From contig OZ234501.1 of assembly GCA_965153455.1 (NCBI GenBank), forward strand, positions 13,020,001 through 13,084,000: a stretch of DNA of 64,000 nucleotides, given 5' to 3'. Both the position numbers and the translations under genes were made by a program. Every line of letters begins with the position of its first letter. Position 1 is the first letter of the stretch. This document shows, one piece after another, positions 59,541-64,000 of this stretch. This DNA is from Sphagnum compactum (Eukaryota > Bryophyta > Sphagnopsida > Sphagnales). Below the pieces are notes generated by a model. It was not told the DNA's origin and ran no database searches. It saw only the letters and a program-made list of their open reading frames with translations.

Positions 59541-62447
59541 AAGAAGCCCAAAGATGGGAAGTTGCATCCTGGAACAGCAAACTTCGTAGAAGTTTTGCTG
59601 GATGATGAAGAGGCAACGCTGCAGCAACTCAACAGGTTGTGTGGCAATGAAAAGGTATTTTCATATACTCGGGTACCACGGAGACGAACTCCTGTCAAAA
59701 TGGCACCTACAGGTAACGTACACTCTCCTGAAGTCGCAGAGGAAGGTACGGGAGTGAGTCGGGAGACTACTGTCAAGTCAAAAATTCTCTCGCATTTTAT
59801 AAAAGGGAAAATCGCCCTTAGTCCAATGGAGACAGTCTTGATGATCCCTGGACAGTTAAAACATTTGGAGAATTTAGTAAAGCTAGCTCGTAGGAAGAAG
59901 GACGTAGAGACGGTGAATGATCAGGTGTCTATTGTTTCACCTGTTCCGGCAATTAGACGGATCTGTGTCAACAAGACAAGCAGAAGCAAGACGCTCCATT
60001 TGCTGGTGGAAATAAACAGGTATATAGTAGAAGGACTCGTAGACACCGGGGCATCCATGTCTGTCATGGCTGCTGCTGTGGTAAGGGAGATGGGGATGAT
60101 GCATTTGGTAGTTGGATCTGAGACCTATAAGACGGCATCAGGGGTCGTGACTCAGGCCCTAGGACGGATAGATGAGGTATCAGTAAGAGTTGGAGGTGTC
60201 CAGTGCACCATGACTTTCATGGTGGTAGACACAGATAGTTATGATGTGTTACTTGGGTTGGACTTCTTGATGAAAATCGGAGCCATCGTGGATGTGGAGC
60301 GAGGGCTGATCCAAGTAAGGAAGGGACCAGGAACTAACGTGGAAGTGTTGCCATTGACTGTGGTGAATCTGCTGCAGAATGTGGATTCAGAGGCTGTGAA
60401 GCATGATGCTGCAGTCGCCTTGCAAGGTGCATCACCTGAGACCTTGGAGGTGGACCTTGGGAAGCTGTCATTGTATGACTCTGTTGTGAATCAACAGGCG
60501 AATGTACCGGTGTCAAAATCTGACACTAATATAGATGATGACAATGAAGAAGGATTTCAATCGGTGGAACCGATTGATGAGGAATACGAGTTTGGAAACA
60601 CCGAACTTGAAGAATTGGTGTTGAAGGAGGGACCACAGCAAATCTTGCAGCTTACGCTACAAGATCAGGCTGATGATTTCATGAGGGAAGAGATTTCAGA
60701 TTTCGATGATTATGCCGATTGGATACAGTGGGTGTCTGATGCAGAAAAGGGGAAGCAGATCAGCAGGGAACCTGTGCAATGTGCAGAAGTGCCTACGTTG
60801 CTGCAAATCCATCAAGTGAGTAAGGATGAGGCTCACTCCAAGCAATTGGCATCACCGTCAGACTGCCCAAGGATGAGCACAAGATGGGAAAAGATTTCCC
60901 AGAAGATTCGGATTGATCACAACTTGGGAGAGGAGAAGAAGCGGCAACTTTGGAAAGTGCTTGGCGACTACCAAGACGTATTCGCTTGGAACAAGGGAGA
61001 ATTGGGTTGTTGCACCGTAGGGGAGCACTCCATCGACACGCAAGGATTCCCACCCTGCAGGGTATCTCTTGGACGATTGTCATTCTGGGAAGAAGCTGAA
61101 GTGAAAAGGCAGATCGATGTCTTGGTTGAATTGGGCAAAATGAAGCCCAGCGATTTTGAGTATGCTTGTCGTGTCACTCTACCGGTAAAAAGGGATGGAA
61201 GCAGGCGATTCTGTGGGGATTACCGACCTCTCAATGGGCAGACTCGCCGAGACGCCTTCCCAATGCCATTGGTTGATGATGTGATCTCCCAACTGGGGAA
61301 GTCAACCTGGTTCACTGCATTGGATCTTCAATATGGTTTCTGGCAGATTCGAATGGCGCCTGAAGACGTGAAGAAAACTGCACTGATCACAAAGACAGGG
61401 CTGTATGATTGGACGGTCATGCCATTTGGGCTCAAGAATGTGACTAGTACTTTCACTCGAACCATGTCCACAGTGTTCAAAGAGCTTGGGGACAATTTCC
61501 TGAAGATCTTTGTGGACGATCTCAATGTGCACAGCGAGGATTGGGCGCAGCACCTACAACATTTGAATTCTGTCCTTCTCAAACTCAGGGAAGTAAATCT
61601 AAAGTTGAATCCAAGCAAGTGTTGTTTTGCTACCAGGAGTATAACTTTCCTGGGTCATATGGTTAGTCATGAAGGAACCAAGCCGGACCTTGGCAAGATT
61701 GATGCAGTAGTTCATTTTCCAGTGCCGAAGACCGTCACGGATGTGAGGTCTTTTCTAGGACTGACGGGGTACTACCGAAACTATGTTCGGGGATATTTGC
61801 GATTAGTTGTACCCTTGTTTGAATTGACAAGGAAAGATGTTGCTTTTGTGTGGGATTTGGGATGTCAGAGTGCGTTTGATGCTCTGAAGGAGGCACTCAT
61901 AGCTGCCCCAGTTCTCACTCGACCTGACTTCAAGAAGTCGTTCTGCCTTGATGTGGATTGGTCACCAAAGGGCGTTGGTGCTATTCTGTCTCAAAGGGAA
62001 GGCATGATGGAGAGAGTAGTGGCGTATGCCAGCAAAGGCTTGACACCTGCACAGAGGAAATTCCATCCAATGGAGGGAGAATGTTATGCACTAATATGGG
62101 GTGTGATGCATTTCAGGCAGTATCTGCACCGAAATCGTTTTCTTCTGAGAACTAACCACAAGCCGCTTGAATGGTTTGCCACAGTTTCAGATGCGCATGG
62201 GAGAAAAGGGCTCTGGATCGACATGCTGCAGGACTTCAGTTTCAAAATAGTGCATCGACCAGGGACGAAGCATACAAACGTGGATGCACTAAGTCGAAAC
62301 CCGGTAGGAAGAGCTGCGGATGATGACGATTTCAGTGAAGAAATCCAGGACATTGAGACTAAGCAAGACGACTCGATTGAGACGACAGGCGGGGTATTCT
62401 CTGTCCGACGTGGCGAGGAATTAGAATGGTTTGGTCTGAGAAGGTAG
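59541..62447 (+). CDS. Ty3 pol: protease, reverse transcriptase, RNase H
   Basis: One long open frame. Protease: VDTGASMSVMA near 60,039-60,071 and LLGLDFLMKIGA. A long acidic spacer follows. Reverse transcriptase, about 61,000-61,750: RRFCGDYRPLNGQTRRDAFP, ALDLQYGFWQI, MPFGLKNV, catalytic FVDDL (61509-61523), FLGHMVS. RNase H, about 61,900-62,330: DVDWSPKGVGAILSQ, EGECYALIW, TNHKPLEW, then VHRPGTKHTNVDALSR. The frame is continuous upstream with the nucleocapsid except for TAG 59538 and ends at TAG 62445. The family copies the element RNA into DNA. This region looks intact even though flanking parts are broken. Confidence 0.93.
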   Translation, partial: KKPKDGKLHPGTANFVEVLLDDEEATLQQLNRLCGNEKVFSYTRVPRRRTPVKMAPTGNVHSPEVAEEGTGVSRETTVKSKILSHFIKGKIALSPMETVLMIPGQLKHLENLVKLARRKKDVETVNDQVSIVSPVPAIRRICVNKTSRSKTLHLLVEINRYIVEGLVDTGASMSVMAAAVVREMGMMHLVVGSETYKTASGVVTQALGRIDEVSVRVGGVQCTMTFMVVDTDSYDVLLGLDFLMKIGAIVDVERGLIQVRKGPGTNVEVLPLTVVNLLQNVDSEAVKHDAAVALQGASPETLEVDLGKLSLYDSVVNQQANVPVSKSDTNIDDDNEEGFQSVEPIDEEYEFGNTELEELVLKEGPQQILQLTLQDQADDFMREEISDFDDYADWIQWVSDAEKGKQISREPVQCAEVPTLLQIHQVSKDEAHSKQLASPSDCPRMSTRWEKISQKIRIDHNLGEEKKRQLWKVLGDYQDVFAWNKGELGCCTVGEHSIDTQGFPPCRVSLGRLSFWEEAEVKRQIDVLVELGKMKPSDFEYACRVTLPVKRDGSRRFCGDYRPLNGQTRRDAFPMPLVDDVISQLGKSTWFTALDLQYGFWQIRMAPEDVKKTALITKTGLYDWTVMPFGLKNVTSTFTRTMSTVFKELGDNFLKIFVDDLNVHSEDWAQHLQHLNSVLLKLREVNLKLNPSKCCFATRSITFLGHMVSHEGTKPDLGKIDAVVHFPVPKTVTDVRSFLGLTGYYRNYVRGYLRLVVPLFELTRKDVAFVWDLGCQSAFDALKEALIAAPVLTRPDFKKSFCLDVDWSPKGVGAILSQREGMMERVVAYASKGLTPAQRKFHPMEGECYALIWGVMHFRQYLHRNRFLLRTNHKPLEWFATVSDAHGRKGLWIDMLQDFSFKIVHRPGTKHTNVDALSRNPVGRAADDDDFSEEIQDIETKQDDSIETTGGVFSVRRGEELEWFGLRR

Positions 62448-62460
62448 TCAAAAGGAGCGA

Positions 62461-62502
62461 CAGAGCACCATAGATGTTGTTCAGAGCACCATAGATGTTG
62501 TT
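62461..62502 (+). repeat. 21-bp tandem duplication after RNase H
   Basis: CAGAGCACCATAGATGTTGT with a final T is repeated twice without change (62461-62481 and 62482-62502). It equals seven codons. Confidence 0.95.
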
Positions 62503-62525
62503 TTGGCATCAACCATTAGCGACGG

Positions 62526-63559
62526 TTGGTAGGGCATCAACTGTTTATGCTTGATGCATTGCCTGAGGTGAACCAAGATGAGGGGGATGACTCACTTGAG
62601 GAAGATGTGGAAGCTGCAGACGATGAGGGAATTCGACATTCAGGATCTCCCAAGGGTAAACGAGTGCTGACGGGAAGCTCTAATTACTACAGTAGACAGC
62701 AGCAACTGGAATTGGTGCTGGCTGCGCAGGAGCTTTCGAAGTATGGAGAACACGATGAAGGTGATGCAAAATTTGATGAACAAGAAGTCTGTGCTGTAGA
62801 TGCAGAAAGCATGGACATATGGGAGGATGAGGCTTGCCTGGAGTTGTTAAAGGGCGGCGCTCTCCCAGACACAACTGATCTGCAGAGTTTGATACCATGT
62901 GCAAGGATTATGCTATACAGCATCAGCGCACTGCACCACAATGGCCCTAGTGCAACGGAATGGCGGAACGCATGATTAAAACCATCAAGCATGGTATCAT
63001 TGTCTTGGCTGCGAATCCTACAAGTGTAGACTGTTGGGATGAGCACCTGGCAAAGGTCTTGTCTGGGTACAGGTGTGGGATCCAAGCGAGCACCAGATTC
63101 TCTCCATTCATGATTCTAACTGGTAGATCACCACGTCTCAGGGCTGATAACTGTCTGGATGCTCTGACTGACGTTGTTGATGATAGTGCTGATGTCGAAG
63201 TTGCTGCAACACAATTCCTGGAGAAGGTGAAACTCATAGCGAGTATACATGAAAGCGTCCTGCTCAACGTGGAGCAGGCACAAAAGAAGCAGAGGACCAC
63301 GTATGCAACCAGGAAGGGTAAGCATCTGTTTGAAGGGTTGGTTGCAGGGGTGTCGATGGTGAAGATGAAGAAACCAGGTAAGAGAAGAGCGCTCACCGCA
63401 AGTTGGGAAGGCCCCTACCAATTTGTCGGACACATTGATGGCAAGGGCAATTTTGATTTTGAGGAAGGCTGCCGAATCTGCATTGTCCAAGATGGAGATG
63501 GACGCCAATGGGAGAGGTCTCGAAGAGATCTGCAGATCTATTACGCTCTTCTTGATTAA
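62526..63559 (+). pseudogene. Ty3 integrase remnant with internal deletion
   Basis: The first piece continues the pol frame (YYSRQQQLELVLAAQELSKY, DIWEDEACLELLKGGALPDT). Near 62,885-62,895 it jumps, with a frame change, to CKDYAIQHQRTAPQWP, a TAG (62948-62950), then CNGMAERMIKTIKHG. The zinc-binding HHCC part and the catalytic core with the first two acidic residues should lie between these pieces and are missing; only the last conserved Glu (in MAER) remains. The C-terminal part (STRFSPFMILTGRSPRLRAD, WEGPYQFVGHIDGKG, SRRDLQIYYALLD) is open to 63559. No chromodomain is seen. It cannot be an active integrase. Confidence 0.88.
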
Positions 63560-63580
63560 GCTGAAGGACTCAGCTTTCTC

Positions 63581-63593
63581 AAAAAGGGAGGGG
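63581..63593 (+). other. Polypurine tract
   Basis: AAAAAGGGAGGGG lies 7 bp before the 3' LTR, the plus-strand priming position. Confidence 0.85.
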
Positions 63594-63600
63594 TGACATA

Positions 63601-64000
63601 TGTAACCGGACAAGGCGTGTCCGCACAAATTCGTCCTGTAACTGTGCATTTTGTGTGAATTCCTGGGTCACTAATCAAGAGCTGATCCAACCGCCACATT
63701 AATGAAAGCGACGGATCTTATCTTCTTTAGAGGAGGGGTTTGCTCTAATTATGCATGGGATGCATGGGGAAGTAGCTAGCTGGCTGTTTGGGATGCGATG
63801 GTAGGGAGATGACGGCGGGATTGATGGAGTGGAGGTGGCGTTGCATTGATGAGGGATGGAGAAGAATGTGGCGGCAAGGAAATCTGAAACGAGACAGGCT
63901 TGTAGAGGACGCCAGTGCAGAAAAGAGAACAAGTAGGAGGAAAAAAGGAGAGTTTTTTGGGGTCGGGGAGGAGAGAATAGAGCTGTTGGAGGTCTTGGTA
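63601..64000 (+). repeat. 3' LTR of the Ty3 element, cut by the window end
   Basis: It begins TGTAACCGGACAAGGCG and matches 57081-57480 closely. About 430 bp are expected beyond the window. Confidence 0.95.

Larger units (their letters stand above)
57081..64000 (+). mobile_element. Ty3-type LTR retrotransposon, decayed, right end beyond the window
   Basis: Order: LTR, tRNA-iMet primer site, an extra leader ORF, gag with zinc knuckles, protease, reverse transcriptase, RNase H, integrase C-terminal part, purine tract, LTR. Integrase after RNase H is the Ty3/Gypsy order. At least six defects are seen: in-frame TGA at 58987, a frame change near 59,270, TAG at 59538, 62517 and 62948, and a deletion/frame change near 62,890. 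Confidence 0.95.

Overview
The window is nuclear DNA of a land plant. The genes are intron-rich, and they encode plant versions of the mitochondrial Rieske protein, the branched-chain dehydrogenase E2, a TON1-recruiting-motif (TRM/DUF4378) protein, a BT1 nucleotide carrier and an HD-Zip II homeodomain. Long AT-rich intergenic DNA, old transposons and retroelement sequence that reads like non-seed-plant Ty3 elements suggest a fern, lycophyte or bryophyte; this finer placement is a guess.

Left part (1-27,600), gene-bearing. The window opens inside a Rieske iron-sulfur protein gene (+), which ends at 581. A possible small minus-strand gene (5143 to 4665) has two well-spliced exons but no visible continuation. 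A decayed TIR element (6.15-6.96 kb) and a decayed minus-strand LINE (7.4-10.0 kb) lie before a complete nine-exon BCKDH-E2 gene (15056 to 11580, minus). A repeat-rich non-coding stretch follows (16.4-18.4 kb), and then a large TRM/DUF4378 gene (26279 to 21473, minus).

Middle part (27,600-47,300), about 20 kb with no gene I can support. It holds a Tourist-like MITE, a dispersed TIR family member, several tandem repeats (3 x 138 bp, 2 x 138 bp, an 11-bp array, a 55-bp duplication), a perfect 24-bp-arm hairpin, and about 790 bp of very degenerate repeats with a 20-21-bp period.

Right part (47,300-64,000), nested mobile DNA. Two solo LTRs of one family each keep their own 5-bp target duplication. 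The second LTR was split by a 5,389-bp hAT transposon with a 17-bp perfect TIR and an 8-bp target duplication (CTAACTAG). Besides a BED/DUF659/hAT transposase gene, the hAT carries an intron-containing BT1-like carrier gene, and inside the first intron of that gene lie two exons of an HD-Zip class II homeobox gene. This captured-gene hAT is the most unusual object here. The window closes with a Ty3-type retrotransposon (57081 to beyond the end). Its LTRs differ at about 10 of 400 compared bases, it carries several in-frame stops, and part of its integrase has been deleted.

The genes do not form a pathway. Rieske and E2 are both mitochondrial proteins, but they are independent transcription units. 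All exon structures were inferred by eye from reading frame, splice consensus and remembered family patterns; no alignment or transcript was available.
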